A stretch of 64,000 bases of DNA from contig JAZHRO010000014.1 in the NCBI GenBank assembly GCA_037157565.1, positions 104,811,501 to 104,875,500 of the forward strand, read 5' to 3'. This DNA is from Thalassia testudinum. Its lineage: Eukaryota; Streptophyta; Magnoliopsida; Alismatales; Hydrocharitaceae. The notes under the pieces were generated by a model. That model worked only from the letters and a program-made list of their open reading frames with translations. It had not been told where the DNA came from and did no database searches. A program made the position numbers and the translations under genes. Below, piece by piece: positions 9,394 through 20,135 of the stretch; the stretch's first letter is position 1, and each line of letters starts with the position of its first letter.

Positions 9394-10347
9394 GATGTGG
9401 AAGGATCCATGGAAAAGTAGGATGAAAAACAGAGGAGAAAAAGGTGCCCTGCAGTACAATCAAACCAAACCTGTCCTTAGGTGGGTTAGCCTAAAGACCT
9501 ACAGACTCTCAGAACTCATCTTGAGATGAAAGAACGATTTGGTTTACTTCTATCTGGTCAATCCAACCAATTAGAGGGAGGGATTGAGGAGAAGGTTCTT
9601 CCTTTGGCTTGCACCTCCAGTTCCTTTGATACCCCTCAACCACAATCGTTTGACATTACTCCCCTAACTAGACATCAGATGGACCGGTAGAAGCAGATTA
9701 ATCGAAAAAAATCTCAGTTAGAGTCTTAAAGAGTGAGTTAATCCATAAGGCCAACATTTACTCAGTTTTAATTAGGCTTGGGATGATTATGCTTTTGGAA
9801 TGTGATGGGCCCTTTAGATGGCTTGTACCCTTAAAAATCAATTAATATGTGTGTGCAAGCACAACCAAGGTTTTTAAACAAGGTTATTTTATGATGTATC
9901 TTTTAAGATTTAACCCTATTTAATAGCTTTTAGGATTCAACTTTAGGTGTATTCAATCAAGTTCAGGAGGCGCACCAAGTTTTGAAAGCACCAGTGATGA
10001 TATATTCCTTTAAAACTCAAAAATAATATGAAGTGCCTGATTCAGCCCTAAAGATTAACCCTAGAGAGCAATCTACTAATGAATCACTTTTATCTTAAGT
10101 GGTGCGGTCCAAACAAATCAATCAATTGACCTGCTACACCACTTAGTTATGGCACACAAAAAATATTTAACTTATTCAGATTTTTAATCACTTATCTGTG
10201 TGTTAACTTTGAGTGTACCGGGTCCACAAGTCAGAATGCCAATTTAGTGATTAAATTAGAAAAGGTGCGCCTTAAGTCGAGAAATTTGTGGGTGTGTGAG
10301 GTGTGTAAATTTCAATTATGTCCCACAATTAGAAAATTTTCCTTTTC

Positions 10348-10386
<39 letters not shown>

Positions 10387-10664
10387 GGGGTGAGGTGAGG
10401 CGAAGTGATAATCAAACAATCAGATCTGTCCCATGGTTTATAAAAGCACCTAAGTCGATTTGAGTTTGAGTTATTTAGGCAATGGAATGAGAATCTAATG
10501 GGTGCGTGGTGGGGATACACTTACAGAACCTTCTAAATGCACTTTACTCCAATCTATTCTACTTTGGATTGCCTTGGAAGGGTACTTGTAATCACAAAAA
10601 TAAAGGAGCAAAGTGAGCTAAAATGTTAAGGTGAAAAACTCAAGAAAAACCAAAGAGCATTGCC
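9394..10664 (-). other. 5' leader and start of the internal region of element H
   Basis: Collinear in reverse with 32203-33440 of element G: ATAGATTGGAGTAAAGTGC near the start, a CCCCC-plus-AT microsatellite point, and a block containing GTCAAACGATTG (minus strand near 9650) shared with other leaders. An (AT)n run lies at 10351-10384. No gene is seen. Confidence 0.65.
10351..10384. repeat. (AT)17 microsatellite in the H leader
   Basis: Uninterrupted TA/AT dinucleotides. The matching place in the G leader (32491-32510) has only a short ATATAT followed by an A-run. Confidence 0.95.
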
Positions 10665-10682
10665 TCCCTGTTAACGGCGCCA
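10665..10682 (-). other. Primer binding site of element H (diverged tRNA-Asp type)
   Basis: The minus strand reads TGGCGCCGTTAACAGGGA, differing from the tRNA-Asp complement at three positions. It is separated by TTT from the LTR end, the same spacing as in element G. Confidence 0.8.
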
Positions 10683-10685
10683 AAA

Positions 10686-10918
10686 TGGTCAGCGAGATTT
10701 TCTATGAGAAAAGATTTGAGTTAAAAACTTGTCGTCGTAGTGCGTAAAAATATTCTTCTCCCTTGCCACAAAAAGGAGCAAATTAACCAATAATTTATAC
10801 AATCTATCATAAATGCAAAATGAAGCATGCTATACAATATTTATAATGTGAAATGCAATGTTAACCTTAAGAACTCGCATAAATAGACATTTTATCATGA
10901 ATATATGTGAATTTATCA
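10686..10918 (-). repeat. Shortened 5' LTR of element H
   Basis: It runs from TGATAAATTCAC (minus strand, 10918) to CA at 10686. Its outer part (about 10795-10918) matches the start of the G-family LTR and its inner part matches the end, but it is only 233 bp against about 1470 bp in G. A large internal deletion is the likely reason. Confidence 0.7.
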
Positions 10919-11209
10919 AGGAGGTAAATTCTTTCACTTTTAATTAGTTGCAAAAGCTCTAGAAGAGCTATATGTTCATAGTAAATCCTTAAAACAAGAA
11001 AATAGAAATCTGAAAAGGAGTTCCACTACTTTAGAATCTAAAATAAAAAGTTAGATGTTGATCTGAAAACTAATTTCAGTTCTAGCATTTCTAAAAATGA
11101 AGCCTTCTTGTTGGAAAACCAAAACTTAGCACTAGAAAATAATGGTCTAAAAATTGAAATTTCAGTTTTAAAGTACAAAATGTATGTGATAGAAAAGGAC
11201 CTTACATGT
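10919..11209 (+). pseudogene. Coiled-coil ORF remnant, possibly a Ty1/copia gag fragment
   Basis: Two overlapping plus-strand frames give about 35 residues (ALEELYVHSKSLKQENRNLK and onward) and then about 50 residues (LLENQNLALENNGLKIEISV and onward) separated by a frameshift. The heptad-like Leu/Asn/Lys/Glu pattern resembles the coiled-coil segment of plant Ty1/copia gag polyproteins. There is no zinc knuckle or LTR to confirm it. It ends exactly where a B-family LTR begins. Confidence 0.35.
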
Positions 11210-12035
11210 TGATGGGAGCACCATCATGGGCCCTAACTAGCCACATTTAGTCAGGTTTGATTGGTAAAAGCTCCTACATAATCATCTAAGGGTCGTAATT
11301 CCATATTATTCTGATTTGAGAGAAGAACTGGAAATCAAGGTTAATTCTATAATTTTAACAGCACATCACAAACACAAATTAACCATGGGGTTACTCAGGG
11401 GTTAAATAAGATCAAATAAGCTCAAAAGTCTAAAAAGTGGTTCAACACTGACAGAAATGGGGTTTCACACATTTTGTGAACCGAAACAGTACAAAAAACC
11501 CTAATTCTCAACCCGCTTAAATTGAAGAGGTTTTGGTCAGGATAAAATTCATCAAAACCTCCTATGTCGTAGGGGATAGATCAGGTGAAAGCAGATAAAA
11601 TGAATTCGATGCAACAGTTGTACACCTCCGAATGCACGGGGAGAGGTCCCCTCGCATGCCCCTACGCACGCATTTCACACGTGCTCGCTCACACCCTCGC
11701 CCGTGCCCATGCACCCGCGGGTCTGGGCGAGATCTGATTGCTCAATTACCCGAGTCTGATTTGATTCTGAAGAAAAGAAATCTAAGGAGGAGAGAGGGTT
11801 TTGCACCTCGGGATTCATGCGCCCCTCTCCTATGTTTACGAGGCCCTTGTACCTCTCTATGTGATGCTACTACTGTGCCTTAGCGTTGCTGAGGCTCTTG
11901 AGGTTAAGGCGTCTAAGCCTTTAACCTATCGTCTAAGGCCTTGCATTGGTTCTAATTATGAAATTACTGAGATCATTGATTGCGGTTATTGTTGAATTAT
12001 TTGATTTAATTAGAGCTTAGAATTTAGGGTTCTGG
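11210..12035 (+). repeat. Truncated LTR of family B
   Basis: It begins TGATGGGAGCACCATCATGG, the same start as the LTR at 47690 and, with changes, the solo LTR at 13630. It has an internal deletion (near 11565 it jumps to the section corresponding to 55405 of the J LTR) and lacks the last part of a 2.4-kb LTR. It abuts the inverted G-family LTR fragment at about 12035. An open frame at 11632-11883 is within the GC-rich part and is not kept. Confidence 0.75.
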
Positions 12036-12663
12036 CGCGTGCTTCGCACGTTGCTACACTATGTGTGCCCATGCACTGAGGCCGTGCCACGCGCTTGCTG
12101 GTGCGCGCCCATGCTGCTACGTGCACCCATATGCTGCGTTGCACATGCTAGTGTGCACAGCTGCTGCTACTGGTACACACCCTTAGGCGGCCTGGATAGC
12201 GCCACTTGGCACGATTTGGGCCGTCTACCTTTCCTTTGTAGGGGCTACTACAGATGTTCGATTGAGTCGATTTTCACACCATTGGGCTGTAATCATCGAC
12301 CCAAATCCATCTGTGTGATCGGGTTTATCGTTTAAAGTTCCTAAATGTGTCACATTGCCTCTTGGCCATTGATCTTCCTCAAACTATATATGGTGTAATG
12401 AGACTCTAATCAAGGCAATTTTAGAGGCATTGGACTCTAATCGTCGTCCTGATCAAATTCGTATAATCGGATCATCAATTTGAGGCCCCGAAATAGATCT
12501 TCTCTCCTAGCCACAAAGGGATATGCATTAACCTAAAATTTATACACACTATTCTAAATGCAGAATGATGCATGCTATGCAATATTTATAACATGAAATA
12601 CATATCTAAACACAGGAACATGCATAAATAAGCATTTTAACCTAAATGGATGTGTATACATCA
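12036..12663 (-). repeat. First half of a G-family LTR, inverted
   Basis: The minus strand starts TGATGTATACACATCC at 12663 and follows the first 630 or so bases of the G 3' LTR (45831-46466), including the TAAATATTGCATAGCATGCA block and the CACGTG-rich section. It stops at a small palindrome (CGTGC TTC GCACG, 12038-12050) that matches the point in the G LTR where element C inserted. Its length and content match the part missing from the G 5' LTR. Confidence 0.8.
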
Positions 12664-13629
12664 TTCACCAAAGCGTAAGTCGCAAAACAACAATGGGAGT
12701 CCGATCGTATTGTCTGAGCAAATCAGCTCAAACATCTTGAGCAAACTCCCACAGAAAGTAAAAGATCCTAGAACCCCTTTGATCTCCTGTAAGATCGGTA
12801 ACCTAGAATTTGATCGAGCTTTAATGGATTTAGAAGCCTCCATAAACTTGATCCCTACATCCCTACTAGATCATTTCGAGGAAACTAAGCTCAAACCGAC
12901 TGAGGTGACCTTGCAGTTAGCAGACAGATCAATCAAGTTACCTAGAGGAGTTCTTGAGGATGTTCTAGTTATGATTCAAGATTCCTATTTCCTGGTGGAC
13001 TTCATCATATTAGACATGGATACTCCTAAAAACCTGAGGAACACACCAATCATCTTAGGGAGACCATTCCTAGCCATAGCTAGAGCAAATATCAATTGTG
13101 AAGAGGGTCAGATCGAGTTAAAATTCGGGAATAAAACATTGCGGATTGATATCTTTAAGGCCCAGAAAGGAATAAATTGTGGGGCAATCGAAGAAGTATG
13201 CGACATCAGTTCTATGATTGAGGACCCAATTACAAAGGAAAACCCAATTATCCCCGATCCTCAACCTCAAGAAGATCTTTACCCACAGATAGAGGAGCCC
13301 ATAGATGATCCTGACCTACCCATAACTTCCACTTTATCTTCTGAGGGCCACCCTGAACCCCCACCTACTACTGATAACCTGGTATTAGAATTAAAGCCCC
13401 TCCCAGATCACCTGAAGTATGTCCTTTTGGGGTCTAACTAAATGTTTCCTGTGATCATCAATTCTCGACTCACCTAATTAGGAAACCAAGCTGATTTTTG
13501 TTCTCCAGCAGCATCAAAGAGCCATTGGATGGACTCTTGATGATCTGACAGGGATAAGTCCCTCGTATTGCACACATCATATATACACTGAAGAGAGTTA
13601 ACGACCATATTGAGAAGTGTAGAGACGAC
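12664..13629 (+). pseudogene. Element D aspartic protease and start of RT
   Basis: An open frame runs to 13441 with the linker and retropepsin-like domain of Athila-type elements: RALMDLEASINLIP (active-site D present; the family's DLG glycine is replaced by Glu), VTLQLADRSIKLPRGVLEDV, and IILGRPFLAIARANINCEEG. The tail ends LKPLPDHLKYVLLGSN, typical just before RT. After the stop, frames continue with RAIGWTLDDLTGISPSYCTH-like sequence up to the insertion of the solo LTR at 13630. The Glu at the flap-proximal position and the stop argue against an active enzyme. Confidence 0.85.
13625..13629. repeat. Target duplication left of the solo LTR (ACGAC)
   Basis: ACGAC precedes TGATGGG and is repeated at 16048-16052 after the terminal CA. 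Removing one copy and the LTR rejoins the RT reading frame of D. Confidence 0.93.
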
Positions 13630-16047
13630 TGATGGGAACACCATCATAAGCCCTAACTGGCCACTTTTAGTCAGGTTTAAAAGATAAATGCTCCTTCATA
13701 ATCATTTGAGGGTTGTAACTCCACTTCGGGCTATTTTGAGAAGAGAACAAGCAACTAGGGTTAATTATGTAATTTTAATATCATATCGTGAACACAAAAT
13801 AACCAAGGGGTTTGTTAGGGTTGAAAAAGAGGTCAAATGAGCCTTAAAGACTAATAAGTGGGACCATACAGATAAAAAAGGGATTTCACGTATTTCTAGA
13901 ACCAATACAACACCCGAAACCCTAATTTCAGACTCGCTTAATTTACAAAAACTCTGGTCAAGATAAAATTCATATAAACCTTTTAAAATTTATAGAAAAA
14001 TATTCCTTAAGGTTTGGTATCCTTGATTTAACCTTTGGAACCCATTTTGACCTCAAACAGAGTCTCAAACGAAATTCTACTCTAAATTGGGTTTTTGCAA
14101 AAATTACCCAGTCAAACTTGGTGTAAACGCAGCAGCTCCGTTGAGATTCAAGTGAGGATTTCTCACTCGATTCTCAATCAAACCCTTTCAAAATTGAAAG
14201 GGGGATTCCTCATGAGATCCTCTACCATCTAGACCAAAAATTGGACCTTGATTCTCCCTAAATCTCTCATGCGAACGCTTGAAAATTTAGGGATTTTTTC
14301 ATCCCTAAGTTCTCGAGCTTGCAAAGCTTATTTCCATGCCTGGATGCATCTTTAAGGTCTTTAAATAGACCCCTCTTGCAACACCGAGACAGTTAACGAA
14401 GTTTCACATCAGAATACCCTCATCTTCTCCTCCAACTATCCACACCTTCATCTCCGGCGAGCTCCTTCGTCCTCTTCATCGAGCTGACCAACGATCAAAT
14501 TGGCTAGCCCAATACCTTCACCTCTTCATCGCGATCATCGCCCGCCAATGCACGATTGCTCTCTCCCTCTCCTTCATCACAGTTGTATCACCGTCAATAC
14601 TTTCTTCTCCAGCTCCGATCCATCACAACTGGAGCCCTCCGCCCACCATCTCTCTCGCTAAGTCCTTCTATCTCTTTCTCTTCCCTTCCTGACCTCTTAC
14701 AACCCCTTAGCCCATAGGTTCGACCACCAACACCACCGCAACCACCGTCATCTTCCTCTACTCTGGCCAAGCTCTGGCGAAGGCATCTGCCCACTCCACT
14801 GCACCAAACCATTCACTACTGATCCCAAAAGCTTCGTCGTGTCCTCACAACCAAAACCCCTTAAGAAATTAAGGGGATTGGCCGCGCCCACACGCCATTG
14901 AGCTTGAGCTTCACCACACTCCTTTCTCAAGTTTGCTAGACATCCATAAGCACTCCCACTCCACGCAAGCACCACCGGCACGTTCTCCTTCACACGACGA
15001 CCCTCCTAAGCATACTGATTAGGGCATTTAGCCTGTCTTCTTCTTTTCAGGTGACAGCCGAACCTTCGCCGCCGCCCTTGACTTCTCCAACTTCGGCTGC
15101 AGTCCTTCGGCCACAATCCCTCAAGACTACACCCCAAGGCTTCGCGGCTGAACTCCAGGACTCTTCCCAGGTAGTCAATCGAAGACCGTAGCCTCACCGT
15201 TGACCTCAATTGGAGATTCCACTGCCTGCTGTTGCCGTGCGAAGAAACCACATGGATTAGTCCCACATCGTTGAACGGAAGGCTCACGATTGCACATAAA
15301 GGGAATTTGTGACCCCTACTATTTGCCCAAGCACACAAGGGTTGGGTCCCTCTTACACCTCTGCACACTCCTCGCTCACCTCCACGCTGACAGGTCTGGA
15401 CCTTTGACCGTATACCCAATTACTCGGTACTGTTCACCCAGGTCTGAGTTGATAAAAAAGAGAGAGAATCAGAGAGAGGGGTGGGAGAGTCTTGCTCTTG
15501 TGCCCTCATCTCCTCTCAGGACTTAGCATCCCTAAGCTGCTGTGAGGCCCTTGTGGCTTACACACATAAGTGTTGTGCCTCTTCTGTGAGCTTTATGCGA
15601 GGCCCTTGAGCCTTGGTAACTGCTGCTGCTGTGTTAGTGAAGAAGAGAGGACCTTGTGCCTCTTAAACCATCTCAAAGTTTTGACTGTCATCTGAGGCCT
15701 TCTGCTAGTTACTGTGGCATCATTTGAATAATTTGATTGTGGTTACTATGCATTTATTTGAATACTTGTGAGGTTAACTTTGATGGGTTAATTTGGTGAT
15801 TAAATCACCATTTTAACCCGATCTTTCTATACTATTGTTATAATCATATTGAATTATCATTTTAAATAACCATTACTTGTAATTACTTATATTTCTTGAG
15901 ATTGGCGAATTTTAAATTGCCTCTTTTCTCCCTACGAACAACCTCGGACTCTATTTCCTAAATCTGAGCATATAAATTTAAATGATTTGAGCGATTTTGT
16001 CTTATACTATGACACATTTCTTAAACAATGACAACTTCGCTTAAACA
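13630..16047 (+). repeat. Solo LTR of family B
   Basis: A 2418-bp LTR starting TGATGGGAACACCATCATAAG and ending TTAAACA, with 5-bp target duplications and no internal region. This is the classic product of recombination between the two LTRs of one element. It provides the full-length reference for the truncated B LTRs at 11210 and 47690. A TTAGTCCCACATCG motif lies near 15260, shared with the J LTR. Small open frames within it (14594-15526) lack support. Confidence 0.93.
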
Positions 16048-16052
16048 ACGAC
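16048..16052. repeat. Target duplication right of the solo LTR (ACGAC)
   Basis: It matches 13625-13629. Confidence 0.93.
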
Positions 16053-17340
16053 TCAATTCGAATCTTCAAGAGGTCGCGAAGAAAGAGATCTTCAAGTGGT
16101 TAGATGCTGGTATCATCTACCCGATCTCTGATAGCTCCTAGGTGAGCCCAATCCAAGTTGTGCCTAAGAAGGCAAGGCTCACTGTGATTACGATTGAATC
16201 TGGAGAGGCCATCCCAACTCGTATTACGAATTCGTGGAGAGTTTGCATAGACTATCAAAGATTGAATGCCTCCACGAAGAAAGATCACTTCCTACTCCCA
16301 TTCATTGATTAGATTCTCGAGAAACTGGTGGGGAATCAATTTTTCTTTTTCTTGGATGGATACTCCCAATATAATCAGGTGGCAATTCATCCCGAAGATC
16401 AAGAAAAGACCACCTTTACCTACCCCTACGGTATGTACACGTTCCGCAGGATGCCATTTGAGTTGTGCAACACACCCGCCACCTTTCAACGGTGCATGCT
16501 AGCCATATTTTCCAATATGGTTGGTAAATACCTTGAGATCTTCATGGATGACTTCTCTATATTTGGTGAATCTTTTGATGATTGGCTCCTACATTTGGTC
16601 CAGATCCTTAAAAGATGCATCGAAGTGAACCTGGTTCTCTCCTGGGAAAAGAGCCACTTCATGGTTCTTAAGGGCATCGTACTTGGACACCTTGTCTCTA
16701 AGAGAGGTATCCAAGCTTACCGAGCTAAGGTGAATCTAATTTCCAAATTACCTACGCCTAACTTGGTCAAAGACATCAGATCGTTCTTGGGGTACATCAG
16801 ATTTTATCATCGATTCATATATGATTTTTCCAAGATCGTGCACCCCTTAATGAATCTCCTCTCAAAGGACATACCTTCCGAGATGACAAGTGAGTGCATT
16901 CATGCGTTTGAGATCCTACGTGACTGAGCCACCCAAGCACCAATCCTACAATCTCCTGACTGGTTTCAACCCTTCGAGATCATGTATGATGCATCTGACT
17001 ACGTAATAGGAGCAGTGCTGGGTAAGAAAATCGATGGAAAATCGATGGTCATATATTACGCCAGCAAGACACTAGATAAGGTTCAGCGTAATGACACGAT
17101 TACGGAGAAAATGCTATTGGCCATAGTGTTTGGTCTAGAGAAGTTCATATCATACCTCTTGGGCTCCCAGGTCATTATTTAGTTGAATCACACTGCAGTA
17201 AGGCACTTACTTATGAAGAACAATGCAAAGCCGAGATTAATCTACTAGATCTTGCTATTGTAATAATTCAATCTTAAAATTTGCAACAAGGCGGGAAAGT
17301 AAAATGTGGTAGCTGACCATTTGTCTCACCTTCCTTCTTT
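16053..17340 (+). pseudogene. Element D reverse transcriptase and RNase H
   Basis: In one frame the sequence reads EVAKKEIFKWLDAGIIYPIS, then PKKARLTVITIESG, SWRVCIDYQRLNASTKKDHF, the RT core with FMDDFSIFG (16540-16566), IRSFLGYIRFYHRFIYDFSK, and RNase H beginning [27 protein letters not shown]. In-frame stops are at 16138-16140 and 16309-16311 (TAG), in the window 16925-16927 (TGA) and near 17180. After that the RNase H end and the [10 protein letters not shown] motif are recognisable only across frames. The FMDD motif is the Athila/Tat form of YxDD. Confidence 0.85.
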
Positions 17341-18689
17341 GGTCATTAACCTGTCTGGAGCTATCACCAAGCACTTTTCGAATGGCATCTCTTGGCCATT
17401 AACAGACTTCCCTGGTTTGCTGACATCGTGAACTATTTGGTTATGGGGAAAGTCCCGCTAGACTAGGTGACCTCCCGGTCGGACAAGCTGATTTCCGATG
17501 CCAAGTACTATGTCTGGGAAGATCCATATCTATTTCACATTGGTAAAGACCAAGTGATCCGAAGATGCATTCCCGACGACGAGGTTAACGATGTCATCTC
17601 GTTCTGCCATAACCAGGCCTACGGTGGCCATTACTCTAGGCGTAAAATCGTAGTAAAAATCCTCCAGTGTGGGTTCTTTTGGCCCACCATGTTTAAAGAC
17701 GCACAATCTTATTGTAGGGCATGTGCTCGTTGTTAGACCCTCGACAACATGGGCCCACGCGATATGATGCCATTGAATCCGATCATTGTGTGCGAAATCT
17801 TTGACATCTGGGGACTTGATTTCATGGGACACTTTCCAAGATCTAACAGCTTCAAGTACATCTTACTCACTGTTGATTGTCTCAAAGTGGATCGAAGTCG
17901 TCCCCACCAGAGCAAATGATCATAAAGTTGTTCTTTGGTTCATTTAGGAGAACATCTTTTCTAGATTTTGGGTTCCAAAAGCCATCATCAGCGACATCAA
18001 TTTGCAAATATGCACTTTCAGTCCCTGATGAAAAGGTACAAGGTGTCACATCGTATCTCAACTCTTATCACCCCCAGACTAGTGGATTGGCTGAATTATC
18101 TATTGGGAGATCAAGAAAATCCTTCAGGCCACTGTTCAACCTGACAGAAAAGATTGGTCTACCTGCCTTCTGGAAGCCTTGTGGGCCTATAGGACAACCC
18201 ACAAGACCCAGTTAGGAATGTCTACTTTTAGACTCATGTACGAGAAGGCATGTCACCTCCCTGTAGAAATAGAGCACAAAGCCTACTGGGCAGTACGGAA
18301 GTTAACCTAGATCTCATGAAGGCTGAAATCCACCATTGGTTGCAAATGAGTGACATCGAGGAACTATGCAATGATGTGTACGAGAACTCGCGAATCTATA
18401 GAGAGCAGTCAAAGCCTTCCATGATAGGCACATTTCACGGAAATCTTTCCATCCTAGTCAGAAAGTGTTACTCTTTGATGCCAAACTCAAGCTCTTCCTA
18501 GGAAAACTCAGATCAAAGTGGATTGGGTCATTCCTTGTGAGACAAGTCTTTGGAAATGGAGCTATCGAAATCAGCGAACTCAGCCACGAATCAGAACCTT
18601 TTGTTGTGAGCGGTCATAGACTCAAACCGTTCTTCGAACTTACCAACTCGAATCGAGTTGCAGTATCTTTTGATATCCATTCTCCCTGA
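17341..18689 (+). pseudogene. Element D integrase
   Basis: The zinc-binding HHCC segment is visible (SFCHNQAYGGHYSRRK and later CRACARC), followed by the catalytic region start [20 protein letters not shown]. Frameshifts near 17880 and later break the core. YHPQTSGLAE marks the region of the catalytic Glu. The C-terminal part continues across three frames with FLGKLRSKWIGSFLVRQVF and GHRLKPF at the end. There is no chromodomain. It is not functional. Confidence 0.8.
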
Positions 18690-19199
18690 GCTTCATTGTA
18701 CCTAGCTGATGGCATTAAACTTAGCGCTTAACAGGAGGCAACCCACTATTTTGAAAAATTCGAGACCCTTCTGACCTATCTTTTTTGCTGAAATCATATT
18801 GCACTTTAGGGTTCATCCATTAAAACAACCAAGTCCACCCTTGATACCTGTATCAGAGCTAAAATTTGTCTGCAACAATTAATTTCGACCCATTCACCAC
18901 CTACCTATTCTAATATATGATCTAAACTAAACTCAAACCCACCCAATTTACAATGGGGACATTGCAAATCTTAGGCATGGGGAGGTATTAAAGTATAAAA
19001 CACTATGAGAATCAATTCATGGAGGGGTTTCATTTATAAAAAAAAGGAGAAAGGAGGAAAGGAGAGGCCAACGTGAGCTAAATTGAAAACAATTGAGGAG
19101 GAAAGAAAAGAAAAGAAAAGAAAGGAACAATCAAAAAGAAAGAAAAAGAGATAGTCCCATGTAATTAAGTATGTAACTTACCTAACTTCTAAGCTAGAT
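18690..19199 (+). other. 3' untranslated region of element D with first polypurine tract
   Basis: GGCATTAAACTTAGCGCTTAA follows the integrase, as CATTAAA-type motifs do in C and G. AGGCATGGGGAGGTAT at 18973-18988 is the first polypurine tract. A purine-rich AAAAGAAAAGAAAAG run lies at 19080-19155. The second tract and LTR start are missing; sequence passes directly into the AT-rich LTR of C. Confidence 0.7.
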
Positions 19200-20108
19200 C
19201 GAATGATAAATTACCTATATATCTATATACATATATACATATACATATCTATAATATAACTATATACATATATATATATACATACATATATATACCTATA
19301 TATATATATTTACATATCTATATACATATATATATATAACTACCTATACATCTATATAATTACAACCCTATCTATACATATATATAAATATATATTTACA
19401 TTCATATCACCTATCTGTATACCTGCACCACGCGTTATATCGCGGGAATATCTGCACCAGTTGCTGATATTCCCCGATACCCGCATACAAAAAGCGTCTC
19501 TGCACACACTTCCACCCATCCATCCTACACTCCACGTGGCACTTAGTCCGGTTGGTTGCGTCTTCCTAGACGTCGATCAACTCAACACCGTACTACATAC
19601 CATTTCCACCTCCACCCCCACCCCTATATATATATAGACTATATTTTTACAAGGAACCTATCTTGTTTCTATTTCTTTTCTGTTTCCTGCTATTAAAAAG
19701 ATAAAAAAAAAATAGTAAAAGAGAAAAGATAATCCTTGTCTTGCAGGTACCATTTTTGGAACCCTAATTTGGCTCAAAGCCAAGAACATTTTGGCTCTAA
19801 GCCAAAGACCTGATTTTGAGGGTGTACCTCAAGGACAAAATTATCAGAAAAAAAATCTTAAATAGAAAAACACCAAAAACATAATAAACGCACGGAAGAG
19901 ATTCGTTGTAAGAAAGGTGTAGAAACTTATTCACCTCTAATCCCGCCTCCCTGAGTTCGACCCTGGGCCTAAAAGTGACCAAGATAAAATCAAGTAGGCC
20001 AGGTTAAAAATTTTGTAAAAAGATGATTAGGCTCGATTTAGGTTAACCACTATACTCATTTCAACGATTAATTCACTATATTAACACAACCTATCCGGGT
20101 CACGACCA
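19200..20108 (+). repeat. 5' LTR of element C, truncated at its start
   Basis: It matches 30380-31299 of the 3' LTR closely (CGTTATATCGCGGGAATATC, CTATATATATATAGACTATA, GTTCGACCCTGGG near the end). The first 1.4 kb, beginning TGATTGCACAG in the 3' LTR, is absent. The join to D falls in or near an AT microsatellite. An alternative is that this is the 3' LTR end of D shared by recombination between LTRs. Confidence 0.85.
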
Positions 20109-20117
20109 TACTTTTTC

Positions 20118-20135
20118 TGGCGCCGTTGCCAGGGA
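20118..20135 (+). other. Primer binding site of element C (tRNA-Asp)
   Basis: TGGCGCCGTTGCCAGGGA differs from the tRNA-Asp complement at one base. It is about 9 nt from the inferred LTR end, wider than in A and G. Confidence 0.88.

Larger units (their letters stand above)
1..10918 (-). mobile_element. Element H, degenerate non-autonomous Athila-like LTR element (cut by window edge, interrupted by element A)
   Basis: Reading the minus strand from 10918 down gives a short 5' LTR (10918-10686), a tRNA-Asp-type primer site (10682-10665), a leader (10664-9394) and, after the inserted element A (9388-1650), the rest of the internal region (1644-1). The internal sequence is collinear with element G on the plus strand (32182 to about 35100), including the Tyr/Pro-rich start and the acidic middle of the same unknown ORF. 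No gag, RT or integrase is visible. The 3' LTR would lie left of the window. The G relationship and the interruption by A are seen directly. Non-autonomy is inferred from what is present in this copy. Confidence 0.75.
12664..19199 (+). mobile_element. Element D: old Athila-type remnant (protease, RT, RNase H, integrase)
   Basis: A degenerate pol region with the Athila/Tat order and motifs. The 5' LTR and gag are missing; the left end is flush with the inverted LTR fragment. A solo LTR of family B splits RT. The 3' end keeps the post-pol motif CATTAAACTTAGCGC and the first polypurine tract but loses its own LTR where it meets the AT-rich LTR of C near 19200. The D coding parts have more frame breaks in integrase than C, so D is probably older. 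Confidence 0.85.

Noticed and set aside
14594..15526. Several 70-140 codon frames around 15 kb
   Set aside because: They lie wholly inside the solo LTR defined by target duplications.
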